In this document: positions 1-5,799 of the stretch, piece after piece
Position numbering within the stretch: position 1 is the first letter of the stretch
How the letters are laid out: every line of letters starts with the position of its first letter
Assembly (NCBI GenBank): GCA_021826795.1
Contig: JAKAYM010000044.1
Span: 1-12,566 of the forward strand
DNA: 12,566 nucleotides
Direction: 5' to 3'
DNA from: Thermoplasmata archaeon
GTDB taxonomy: Archaea > Thermoplasmatota > Thermoplasmata > Thermoplasmatales > Thermoplasmataceae
The notes under the pieces: generated by a model
Databases searched by the model: none
What the model saw: only the letters and a program-made list of their open reading frames with translations
What the model was told of the DNA's origin: nothing
Made by a program: the position numbers and the translations under genes

Positions 1-450
1 TTCCCCGTATCCTGTAAGCCCGTAATCCTTTTTTGAATAGCATGAAGATGCAAATTTTGTATCATAGTTCCAGGTGAGCCCCAAATTTCTTAATCCCATT
101 GAATAGAATAAGGCTATATCCTCAGGTCTATTGATTATGTCCGTCCCCTCCATGGATATGAGGAAGTTAATTCCGTTGTCTATACCTTCTCTGCCACGGA
201 GAATATTTATGCTGTATTTTTCTGATATTTCCCAGTAATAACTGAACTGCTGATAAGCTAATGTCATATTCGGTATTGATGTTCCATATGCGTTTCCATA
301 CTGCATATTTACATGTGGAAAAACCACAGAGAAAATAATTGAACCGGGGAATACCTTAAGCATATCAATTCCTGACTGCTCATTTCCATGTATGACATCC
401 CTGTACATGGATGAATAGGCTATGTCCTCGTGCAAATCTATAAATTTCAT
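1..450 (-). CDS. Membrane dipeptidase-like protein (peptidase M19), N-terminal 150 codons
   Basis: The frame opens with ATG at 450 and runs without a stop off the left edge, so the C-terminal part is missing. The N-terminus carries DLHED (residues 5-9), which matches the family's zinc-binding HxD signature (H7, D9). SMEGTD at 99-104 supplies the expected bridging Glu (E101). The stretch 111-127, with [10 protein letters not shown], matches the family block 'GvR...LTHN', with Trp in place of the first His. M19 enzymes are binuclear zinc TIM-barrel hydrolases of dipeptides; some members act on other amide or lactone substrates, so the true substrate is open. No signal peptide is seen, so the protein is probably cytoplasmic. 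A TATA-like box at 471-480 places its transcription start at or near the ATG, so it may be transcribed separately from moaB, which ends 29 bases upstream. Confidence 0.8.
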   Translation of the reverse strand, partial: MKFIDLHEDIAYSSMYRDVIHGNEQSGIDMLKVFPGSIIFSVVFPHVNMQYGNAYGTSIPNMTLAYQQFSYYWEISEKYSINILRGREGIDNGINFLISMEGTDIINRPEDIALFYSMGLRNLGLTWNYDTKFASSCYSKKDYGLTGYGE

Positions 451-470
451 AAAAATGGAATGTAACGTGT

Positions 471-480
471 CTAATTAAAT
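471..480 (-). promoter_or_regulatory. TATA-like box for the M19 dipeptidase gene
   Basis: On the minus strand this reads ATTTAATTAG, centred about 26 bases before the ATG at 450. That is the spacing expected for a leaderless archaeal transcript. It abuts the stop codon of moaB. Confidence 0.4.
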
Positions 481-974
481 TATTCCTTTGTTATTTCATG
501 GAAGAGATGTGGCACGATTTCACTTATTATGCTGTAGGCTATCCCCTGTGCGTCCTCTGAGCCTGGAAGGGTAAAGATTATTTTTTTCCGGTAAATAAAG
601 AGTGAGGCATCGGAGAAATATGGGAATATGCCTCCAGATTTCTCCCTGAAAAGCTGTCCGAATCCTGGCATTTCTTTTTCAGCAATTTTCCTGATAGCCA
701 CGGATGTCTGATCCAGCCGTGATACCCCCGTACCTCCAATATAAATAAAAACATCAGTACTGTTATAGTATCCAAAGAATTCAGAAAGTATCTGTAATTC
801 ATCATCCTTTACCAGTGATCTTGAACAGTTGACACCAATAAACGATTCCATAGCATCCCCGGAACTGTCTGTTTCTTTTGTTCTGGTCGATGATACAGTT
901 ATTATTCTGTATTTTAGTCTGTATTCATGTTCCTCATGATGTATATGAATCACCCTTTCGCTTATACACAACAT
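480..974 (-). CDS. moaB: Molybdopterin adenylyltransferase, MoaB/MogA family
   Basis: This enzyme activates molybdopterin by adenylylation (MPT + ATP to MPT-AMP) before metal insertion; it is cytoplasmic and usually oligomeric. The sequence shows ITVSSTR near residues 25-31, the acidic DSSGD block (36-40), the family signature GGTGVSRLDQT (80-90, with D88), an MPGFGQLFREKS block (102-113) and LPGSEDA (136-142). Its 164 residues suit the family. The start is uncertain. The ATG at 974 is the only ATG before the core and overlaps moaC by 41 bases. A GTG at 953 would shorten the overlap to 20 bases and give about 14 residues before the first strand, as in typical homologues. It is translationally coupled to moaC upstream and probably co-transcribed with it. 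Confidence 0.9.
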   Translation of the reverse strand: MLCISERVIHIHHEEHEYRLKYRIITVSSTRTKETDSSGDAMESFIGVNCSRSLVKDDELQILSEFFGYYNSTDVFIYIGGTGVSRLDQTSVAIRKIAEKEMPGFGQLFREKSGGIFPYFSDASLFIYRKKIIFTLPGSEDAQGIAYSIISEIVPHLFHEITKE

Positions 975-1374
975 TAATATTGCCTATGGATGTGTTAGGA
1001 TAATTTCCAGTTTCATCCTTTTCAAGGTATTTTACCATATCCCATATTGTAAGAAGTGCAACCTGCACACCGTTTATTGCCTCCATTTCCACTCCTGTTC
1101 TGTATACAGCCTTCACCCTGCATGTGACTATTATTTTTGCCTCATCAATTTCAAAGTTGAAATCTATTGACATTACAGGGACGGGATGGCAATAAGGTAT
1201 CATTCCGGATGTGTTCTTTACTGCCATTGTTCCGGCTATTTTTGCAGTCTCTATTGTGTCCCCTTTTTTTACCCGGTTTTCCCGTATCAGCTTTACCGTT
1301 TCCTTATTGAGCTTTATGGTCCCGGTAGCCATTGCCTCCCTGCTAATAATGTTCTTGTCTGTAATATCTATCAT
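934..1374 (-). CDS. moaC: Cyclic pyranopterin monophosphate synthase MoaC
   Basis: Together with MoaA, MoaC converts GTP to cyclic pyranopterin monophosphate, the first step of molybdenum/tungsten cofactor synthesis. The 146-residue protein begins MIDITDK. It has the KGDTIETAKIAGTMAVK block (37-53), IPYCHPVPV (59-67, the CHP motif), TGVEMEAINGV (93-103, canonical TGVEMEAL) and WDMVK (111-115, canonical YDMxK). The C-terminus is slightly degenerate: YKRKGDS replaces the usual KxGGKSG. The gene overlaps moaB and is the first gene of the moaC-moaB pair. No moaA lies in the window. Upstream on the minus strand there is only a weak TATA-like stretch (AAGATTTTAG, around 1395-1404). Confidence 0.95.
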   Translation of the reverse strand: MIDITDKNIISREAMATGTIKLNKETVKLIRENRVKKGDTIETAKIAGTMAVKNTSGMIPYCHPVPVMSIDFNFEIDEAKIIVTCRVKAVYRTGVEMEAINGVQVALLTIWDMVKYLEKDETGNYPNTSIGNINVVYKRKGDSYTS

Positions 1375-1408
1375 AACATTAACATGCTGTTTTCATACTA
1401 AAATCTTT

Positions 1409-1507
1409 ATGGCTTTACACAAAAATCTGGAGAAAGGAAGCCAGGGAGTTTATGATATGAATGAATTCGGGAAAATACAGGGACTCGTAGGTGCAGATAA
1501 GATATAA
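1409..1507 (+). CDS. Possible 32-residue small protein in the moaC-methyltransferase spacer
   Basis: The 203-base spacer between two divergent genes holds a plus-strand frame from ATG at 1409 to TAA at 1505-1507. It would encode a polar peptide starting MALHKNLEKG and ending GLVGADKI. Its composition (Gly, Lys, Asn, Glu) is more protein-like than a random AT-rich frame. I see no convincing TATA box about 25 bases before the ATG, and the same frame stays open far upstream, antisense to moaC. I do not recognise a family. It may be a small gene, a decayed remnant or chance. Confidence 0.2.
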   Translation: MALHKNLEKGSQGVYDMNEFGKIQGLVGADKI

Positions 1508-1549
1508 ACAGAATAAAGCAACAATTGTTACATCAAAAGCAAATATAAA

Positions 1550-1558
1550 TTTATAAAC
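1550..1558 (+). promoter_or_regulatory. TATA box for the FkbM-like methyltransferase gene
   Basis: TTTATAAAC is centred about 24 bases before the ATG at 1578 and follows an A-rich stretch (aagcaaatataaa) that could serve as a BRE/TATA-proximal region. The spacing predicts a leaderless mRNA. Confidence 0.55.
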
Positions 1559-1577
1559 GCACATTCTATCTCCCCTA

Positions 1578-2366
1578 ATGAGTCTGACACAATCAATGGC
1601 AAGATACAAAAAGGCATATAAAAATTACAGGCATATCATGCTTGATATTGCTACAAAGAAAGAACATATAAAGATTATAGCAAGAAATGGAAAAGATTCA
1701 TTCTGGAACAGGCAAAAAACATATCTCTATGCCCTCTGCGTAGAAAACAGCCTTTGCAATGGAGATCTTGATTTTTTCACCTTTGAAAACTCTGTAGTCC
1801 CTGGATGCATGAATTTTAAGTACAAATCTGGCCAGCTATTTATGTGCAATATGGATCAGAACCATAACTTTCTCGGTACATTCGGCGCTAACGAATATGC
1901 ATTTTTAAACGTACCAGAAGAGATAGTTCTTGATATAGGCAGCAAAGTTGGTGATTCTCCCATATATTTTACATTGAATGGGGCTAAAAATGTCATAGCC
2001 GTGCCTGAAAAATCTTTCTATGAAATATTATTAAAGAATGTAAAGGCAAATGACCTGGAAAATAGGATATCCGTATCCAGTGCAACATACTCTGGTGGTG
2101 AGAAAGACCTTTCTCTTAAGGAACTTGCAGAAAAATATAAAATAGACAGTGGAGTACTGAAGGTTGATGGAGAAAATTCCATAAAGAAGTTAATATCAGA
2201 AGATAATCAGATACTTAAAATTTTTAAAAGGATTCAGGTATTGTTTGAAGGATCACCAGGCGACATTGAAAAGAAGTTGCAGGATGCAGGATTCAAGACA
2301 CACATAGAGAAAAGGGCATTGAAGGATGGCACAGATAACACAGGCTTTGTCTGTGCTGAATTATAA
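1578..2366 (+). CDS. Divergent FkbM-type SAM-dependent methyltransferase
   Basis: The C-terminal two thirds follow the FkbM methyltransferase pattern. VLDIGSKVGDSPIYF (117-131) is the glycine-rich SAM motif I. NGAKNVIAVPEKSF (134-147) covers strand 2 and its acidic end. LKELAEKYKIDSGVLKVDGEN (180-200) corresponds to the family segment usually read 'Lxxlxxxyxixxxx-hKhDxEG'. FkbM enzymes O-methylate sugars, lipids or secondary metabolites. Two departures are visible: the usual acidic-Pro pair after strand 2 is replaced by VPEK, and the (D/C)EG motif reads DGEN. SAM binding may therefore be altered, and an inactive member is possible. The N-terminal 110 residues are not recognised. A leaderless promoter precedes the gene. 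Nearby glycan genes make sugar or lipid methylation plausible, but that is inference. Confidence 0.7.
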   Translation: MSLTQSMARYKKAYKNYRHIMLDIATKKEHIKIIARNGKDSFWNRQKTYLYALCVENSLCNGDLDFFTFENSVVPGCMNFKYKSGQLFMCNMDQNHNFLGTFGANEYAFLNVPEEIVLDIGSKVGDSPIYFTLNGAKNVIAVPEKSFYEILLKNVKANDLENRISVSSATYSGGEKDLSLKELAEKYKIDSGVLKVDGENSIKKLISEDNQILKIFKRIQVLFEGSPGDIEKKLQDAGFKTHIEKRALKDGTDNTGFVCAEL

Positions 2367-2369
2367 TAA

Positions 2370-2380
2370 TTTTTTATTTT
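2370..2380 (+). terminator. Oligo-T tract after the methyltransferase gene
   Basis: The sequence tttttt-a-tttt begins a few bases after the TAA stop at 2366, in the 50-base gap before the next gene. Archaeal RNA polymerase terminates at such T-tracts without a hairpin. The downstream gene has its own TATA box, which fits separate transcripts. Confidence 0.35.
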
Positions 2381-2388
2381 AAGAAAGA

Positions 2389-2395
2389 TTTTAAA
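2389..2395 (+). promoter_or_regulatory. TATA box for the HAD phosphatase gene
   Basis: TTTTAAA is centred about 25 bases before the ATG at 2417. This spacing supports the ATG at 2417 over the adjacent TTG at 2414, and a leaderless transcript. Confidence 0.45.
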
Positions 2396-2416
2396 CTTAT
2401 TGTAAATACACAATTG

Positions 2417-2875
2417 ATGACCGGCAAGAGAAAAGCCATTTTTGTAGATCGGGATGGAACACTGAATTATGATAAGGGATACACTCATAACCTATCAGAC
2501 CTGAAGATATATGATGATATTATACCTCTCCTGATGGACTATTATGAAAAAAATTTCCTCATCATTGTTATAACAAATCAGTCCGGAATAGGAAGGGGAT
2601 ACTACACCGTCGAGGAAATGGAATCATTCAACCGTGAAATTGCAAAGGAGCTTATATATAAAGGTATAAAAATAGAGGATTTCTTTTACTGTCCTCACAC
2701 ACCGGATCAGGGATGCAGATGCAGAAAACCGGAGACTGGACTAATTGAGGAAGCGGCCATAAAATATGATATTGATATAAGCAATTCGGTTGTCATTGGT
2801 GACAGGGAAAGCGTGGATGGAGAAATGGCCAGAAAACTTGGGATGAAATTTATAAAGGTGCATGGATATGATTAA
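2417..2875 (+). CDS. HAD-family GmhB/HisB-type phosphatase with zinc loop
   Basis: This 152-residue protein belongs to the histidinol-phosphatase / D,D-heptose 1,7-bisphosphate phosphatase branch of HAD hydrolases, which hydrolyse phosphomonoesters through an aspartyl-phosphate. Visible motifs are DRDGTLN (11-17; nucleophile D11, acid/base D13), TNQSGIGRG (53-61; motif II Thr), the zinc loop CPH...CRC (C92, H94, C100, C102), K104 in CRKPETG, and VIGDRESVDGEMA (126-138; motif IV D129). The zinc loop is shorter than in E. coli GmhB but keeps all four ligands. The substrate is unresolved: histidinol phosphate, a sugar bisphosphate or a nucleotide-sugar precursor are all possible. No his gene or heptose gene is adjacent, while the window holds glycan genes. 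Its stop overlaps that of the convergent downstream gene by 4 bases. Confidence 0.85.
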   Translation: MTGKRKAIFVDRDGTLNYDKGYTHNLSDLKIYDDIIPLLMDYYEKNFLIIVITNQSGIGRGYYTVEEMESFNREIAKELIYKGIKIEDFFYCPHTPDQGCRCRKPETGLIEEAAIKYDIDISNSVVIGDRESVDGEMARKLGMKFIKVHGYD

Positions 2876-4152
2876 TTTTTAATTATATCAAATGCCCTGT
2901 TTTCAGGCTCACCAGAAGCTTTCAGAATATAATCAACATAGAGCCTGGCTGATTCCTGATCTCCGTCTTTCAGGAAGACTATGCCCATCCCGTTGCTGCC
3001 TGCATCATAATACCTGAAAAAGCTCCCCCAGAACTCATTCTCAAATGCCGGTGACCCATTCTGTGATAGTGGAATAAGATCATTGGTAGAATTGATAATC
3101 AGAAGCGGATTGCGAAGAGATTCCGTTCCTGTAACCAGTGAAGCCCATAGTTTAGATGCGAGGGCAGTGGCATCGGCTGCAGAGTTCACAATTCTACGGT
3201 CATAATATTCTGTACTGATATCAAACCTTTTAATGCTGAAACTTGTATTTCCATTTATGAGGCTTTTAAAGGGGTCAAATTTTGCCGTATTCAATATTGC
3301 TATTTCCCTTCCGGTCTTTTCGGCATTATCTATTATCCTTGCTGCCAGCCCAATTTTTCCATCTCCTGAAGGACCAGCAATCAATGTGGTTTTTTCTCCT
3401 CCTGCTATGGCATTTAGCATCTCTGCCTTCGTGTCCAGCACTATGGCCGTATCCGATTCTTCACGCTGGAAATCCAAAAATCCGGTACTGGACTGTTGTG
3501 GTGCAGCTATTTTAGGATCCTTAGTGCTATAATCCAGTTCCAGGAAATCCTCAATTTTTGCCTTGTATGTATACAGTATTTTTTTACTGCCCATCATCAG
3601 TGGTTTTCTGATATTTCCAGAATACAGGCGATATTTTTTGCCTCTTATCTCCTTCCAGTTAAGGTCAGTCTTAATGCAATTCTGAATAGTAGCCAGGATT
3701 ACATTATTCAAATCCTCATCGGGTTTTTTCTTCATGAATTTATCGTTTCTCTGCATGAATATTATCTTTACAAGATATTTGTCTTCCTGGAGCACATACT
3801 GATCCTTTACTGGTTTTTTATTATAATACATGAACCAGAACATAATTCCCTGACCATCTGCCAGTTTTTCAATTACTTCCTTTATATTGTTGAATTCTAC
3901 TCCAATATCGTAGTAATCCTTTTCTTTTCTGCTTTCTGAGACAAAATAATGATTCATAAGGGGCATGGCATCTATGGGATCAAGTTCTACTGATTGTTTT
4001 ATGAAGGAAAATCTTGTATTTGTATTCAGAAACACATGGATTCTGTTCTCTTTATTAAAGTAGAAAAGGCCGAATTTCTGCCCTATAATACTATAAAGCT
4101 TCTTATTATATACAGAATCTGTAGACCCATTTATAACTTCATACCACGCCAT
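2872..4152 (-). CDS. Uncharacterised protein with degenerate C-terminal P-loop (HerA/VirB4-like?)
   Basis: This 426-residue protein is not recognised with confidence. Residues 1-210 form a mixed, aromatic-rich domain containing RIHVFLNTNTRFSFIKQSVEL (37-57) and KYRLYSGNIRKPL (173-185). A low-complexity linker with QQSS follows at about 211-235. The C-terminal part has TTLIAGPSGDGKIGLAARII (255-274), a Walker A-like loop whose usual Ser/Thr after Lys is Ile (K266, I267). The Walker B-like strand is LLIINSTND (350-358), where an Asn stands in for the expected acidic residue at the strand end. The fold resembles HerA/FtsK/VirB4-class ATPases, but ATP hydrolysis is doubtful. No transmembrane segment is seen. 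It stands alone, convergent with the HAD gene. Candidate TATA-like stretches lie at 4168-4177 and 4184-4192. Confidence 0.6.
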   Translation of the reverse strand: MAWYEVINGSTDSVYNKKLYSIIGQKFGLFYFNKENRIHVFLNTNTRFSFIKQSVELDPIDAMPLMNHYFVSESRKEKDYYDIGVEFNNIKEVIEKLADGQGIMFWFMYYNKKPVKDQYVLQEDKYLVKIIFMQRNDKFMKKKPDEDLNNVILATIQNCIKTDLNWKEIRGKKYRLYSGNIRKPLMMGSKKILYTYKAKIEDFLELDYSTKDPKIAAPQQSSTGFLDFQREESDTAIVLDTKAEMLNAIAGGEKTTLIAGPSGDGKIGLAARIIDNAEKTGREIAILNTAKFDPFKSLINGNTSFSIKRFDISTEYYDRRIVNSAADATALASKLWASLVTGTESLRNPLLIINSTNDLIPLSQNGSPAFENEFWGSFFRYYDAGSNGMGIVFLKDGDQESARLYVDYILKASGEPENRAFDIIKN

Positions 4153-4304
4153 TTAAATGCACAATACTTATAATATTCATTCATACTTAAATTTTGTCAT
4201 CCAAATGTCATACTATATTGAAATATTAAACCCCTATGATCCACAAAATAAAGGTGTAAAATGTCTAAAACATCGAGAATTGCAGGTTAATACATTCATA
4301 ATCA

Positions 4305-5510
4305 CTAAAAATCATTACTTGTTATCTTTTTTGCCAGTTCTTTATAGGAGGGAATATGTTGACTGGTTGGAGATTTAAATTTCCCCGATTCTACCAGCTC
4401 TATTGCATTCCTTAATACACGTACAGTTTCATCAATATTGTTAATATCTACAATTTGCAAACCGTATTTTATAAAATCTTTTGCACATCCCGCATCACTG
4501 GATATTACAAGCATACCCATTGATAGTGCTTCAAGTCGACTGAGAGCAAAACTTTCGCATTTAGAGAATAGACAGAATATAGGGGAAGTTGTATATTTAT
4601 TAATTAACTCGGTGCCATATATCTCCCCTAGAAACTTTACCACATCAGAAAGACCATATTTAGTTATTCTGTCCTGTAAAATTTTAAGATATTCCAGGTT
4701 CTCAATGGAGCCTATTATTTCCAATAACCATTCTGGATAATTTAAATGAACCTTATGAAAAACGTCTATTAGTATGTCTATGCCTTTAATCTCTACAACT
4801 CTTGCCACAGTGATAATTGTTCTCGATCGTTCTGTCGAAAAATTTTTTTGGATAAAATTGTTCGAAATGCTGTTTGGAACTACCCTTAACTTGTTTTTAA
4901 CCTGTGGGATTTTTGAAAATACCTCATACCCACAGGTTGATTCTGTAATAATTCTGGAAAAAATTAGAGATAAGGAAAAATATGACAAACTGTCTATAAT
5001 TTTTGTGATGGCGCCCATAGATGATCGATAGGTTCCATCGCTATCCAGCTTTACTATTAGTTTTGTAGTATAACCATGAAAAAACGTCCAAATTCTGTAC
5101 GATATTCCAATAATCCATGTTATAGGAAATCTTGTGTATGATATAAAAATATCAGGTCGTTCGTTTTTAAGAATTTTAATAACTTTTTTATACTCGCTAA
5201 AATCAAATAAATTTTTCAATGTTCTCGCGAAAAGATTTTTAGATGAGGTTACTGTAATAATAGTATCATGAGTAAATTTGCCTGTTTCGAATACCCTTAC
5301 TCCAGTCTTTTCATAGCTATGGGATTTTAAAACTCCGACAATAAGTCCAGAATCGTAACCTGCTTCCATAAAACCAATGGGTATTTGACCTGGTGCTTTC
5401 TGTTCGTGAACATTCATGAATTCTGAATATGGTTTATACAGAATGAACTTAGGCATATGGCTGAAATGTTTGTCTGATATTTCAAGATTTATATCCACTA
5501 ATCTACCCAA
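4305..5510 (-). CDS. GT-B glycosyltransferase, family 4 type
   Basis: The 401-residue protein has a typical GT4 layout. A Rossmann-like N-domain runs from about residue 20 to 205. The nucleotide-sugar-binding C-domain contains VVPNSIS (210-216; canonical VIPNGVD), VARVVEIKGIDILI (235-248; the R/K phosphate-binding region), VVKFLGEI (290-297) and ESFALSRLE (319-327), the family's E-x7-E motif. Such enzymes transfer a sugar from a nucleotide sugar to a lipid-linked or soluble acceptor at the inner membrane face. The start is ambiguous. The ATG at 5510 is the longest choice. The ATG at 5456 (residue 19) sits directly before the first predicted strand (KFILYKPY) and fits family alignments better. 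The gene is isolated by spacers of 152 and 289 bases and is AT-rich, which hints at transfer. Acceptor and sugar are unknown. Confidence 0.85.
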   Translation of the reverse strand: MGRLVDINLEISDKHFSHMPKFILYKPYSEFMNVHEQKAPGQIPIGFMEAGYDSGLIVGVLKSHSYEKTGVRVFETGKFTHDTIITVTSSKNLFARTLKNLFDFSEYKKVIKILKNERPDIFISYTRFPITWIIGISYRIWTFFHGYTTKLIVKLDSDGTYRSSMGAITKIIDSLSYFSLSLIFSRIITESTCGYEVFSKIPQVKNKLRVVPNSISNNFIQKNFSTERSRTIITVARVVEIKGIDILIDVFHKVHLNYPEWLLEIIGSIENLEYLKILQDRITKYGLSDVVKFLGEIYGTELINKYTTSPIFCLFSKCESFALSRLEALSMGMLVISSDAGCAKDFIKYGLQIVDINNIDETVRVLRNAIELVESGKFKSPTSQHIPSYKELAKKITSNDF

Positions 5511-5799
5511 TGAAAAAGGAACACGTGAGTTCTAATTTTTTAGTAATAGGAAAATAATTATTTTTTTGACTCACAACCCAAAATACTGGATATTTGAACA
5601 TTTATGCTGCGTGACATACGTATCGCACATATATGACATTTTCAAAAACTATGCGTTCGATTCCAAAAACTATAATCCATAAACATAATGAGAAGTCATC
5701 ATTAATCTAAGAATATGTGATTGAAATAGATCATACAACAATACTTATAGAATGATACATTATCTTTATCATTAATGCGTGTTATAGGGGCGTTTTCAA
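5511..5799. other. 289-base AT-rich intergenic region between divergent GT4 and Hsp70 genes
   Basis: No gene can be supported here on either strand. It should hold both divergent promoters. For the GT4 gene, an A/T run at 5532-5543 is a possible TATA region for the ATG at 5510. For the Hsp70 gene, TACTTATAGA at 5742-5751 would give a leader of roughly 25 bases that includes ataggggcg. A second candidate, ATCATTAAT at 5768-5776, would give a leaderless start. It also holds a direct repeat (5643-5673), a palindrome ATACGTAT in the stretch gacatacgtatcg around 5611-5623, and two copies of ATCATTAAT (5698-5706 and 5768-5776). It is the longest gene-free stretch in the window. Confidence 0.5.
5643..5673 (+). 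repeat. Direct repeat CAAAAACTAT x2, 21-base period
   Basis: The 10-mer CAAAAACTAT occurs at 5643-5652 and again at 5664-5673. Each copy is preceded by a TTC trinucleotide (ttCAAAAACTAT and ttcCAAAAACTAT). The 21-base period is two helical turns, so a bound regulator would see both sites on one face of the DNA. It lies about 130 bases before the Hsp70 start and about 140 bases before the divergent GT4 start, so it could serve either gene. An operator role is inference. Confidence 0.4.

Noticed and set aside
1186..1507. Plus-strand frames antisense to moaC
   Set aside because: They oppose the strongly conserved MoaC motifs. Only the non-overlapping tail from 1409 was kept, as a low-confidence small ORF.
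3496..3939. 147-codon plus-strand open frame, antisense to the P-loop protein gene
   Set aside because: The opposite strand carries the coherent 426-residue protein. The plus-strand translation is a run of Phe, Ile, Leu and Tyr with no motif, as expected of an AT-rich antisense shadow.
4157..4378. 73-codon plus-strand frame in the spacer after the P-loop gene
   Set aside because: It overlaps the 3' end of the GT4 gene, has no recognisable motif and a Tyr/Asn/His-rich composition typical of AT-rich non-coding DNA.
5655..5663. GTTCGATTC, which resembles a tRNA T-loop, as a possible tRNA fragment or attachment site
   Set aside because: The bases on either side do not form a T-stem beyond the first pair, and no acceptor, anticodon or D-arm is found nearby. 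It is better explained as spacer between the two CAAAAACTAT repeats.
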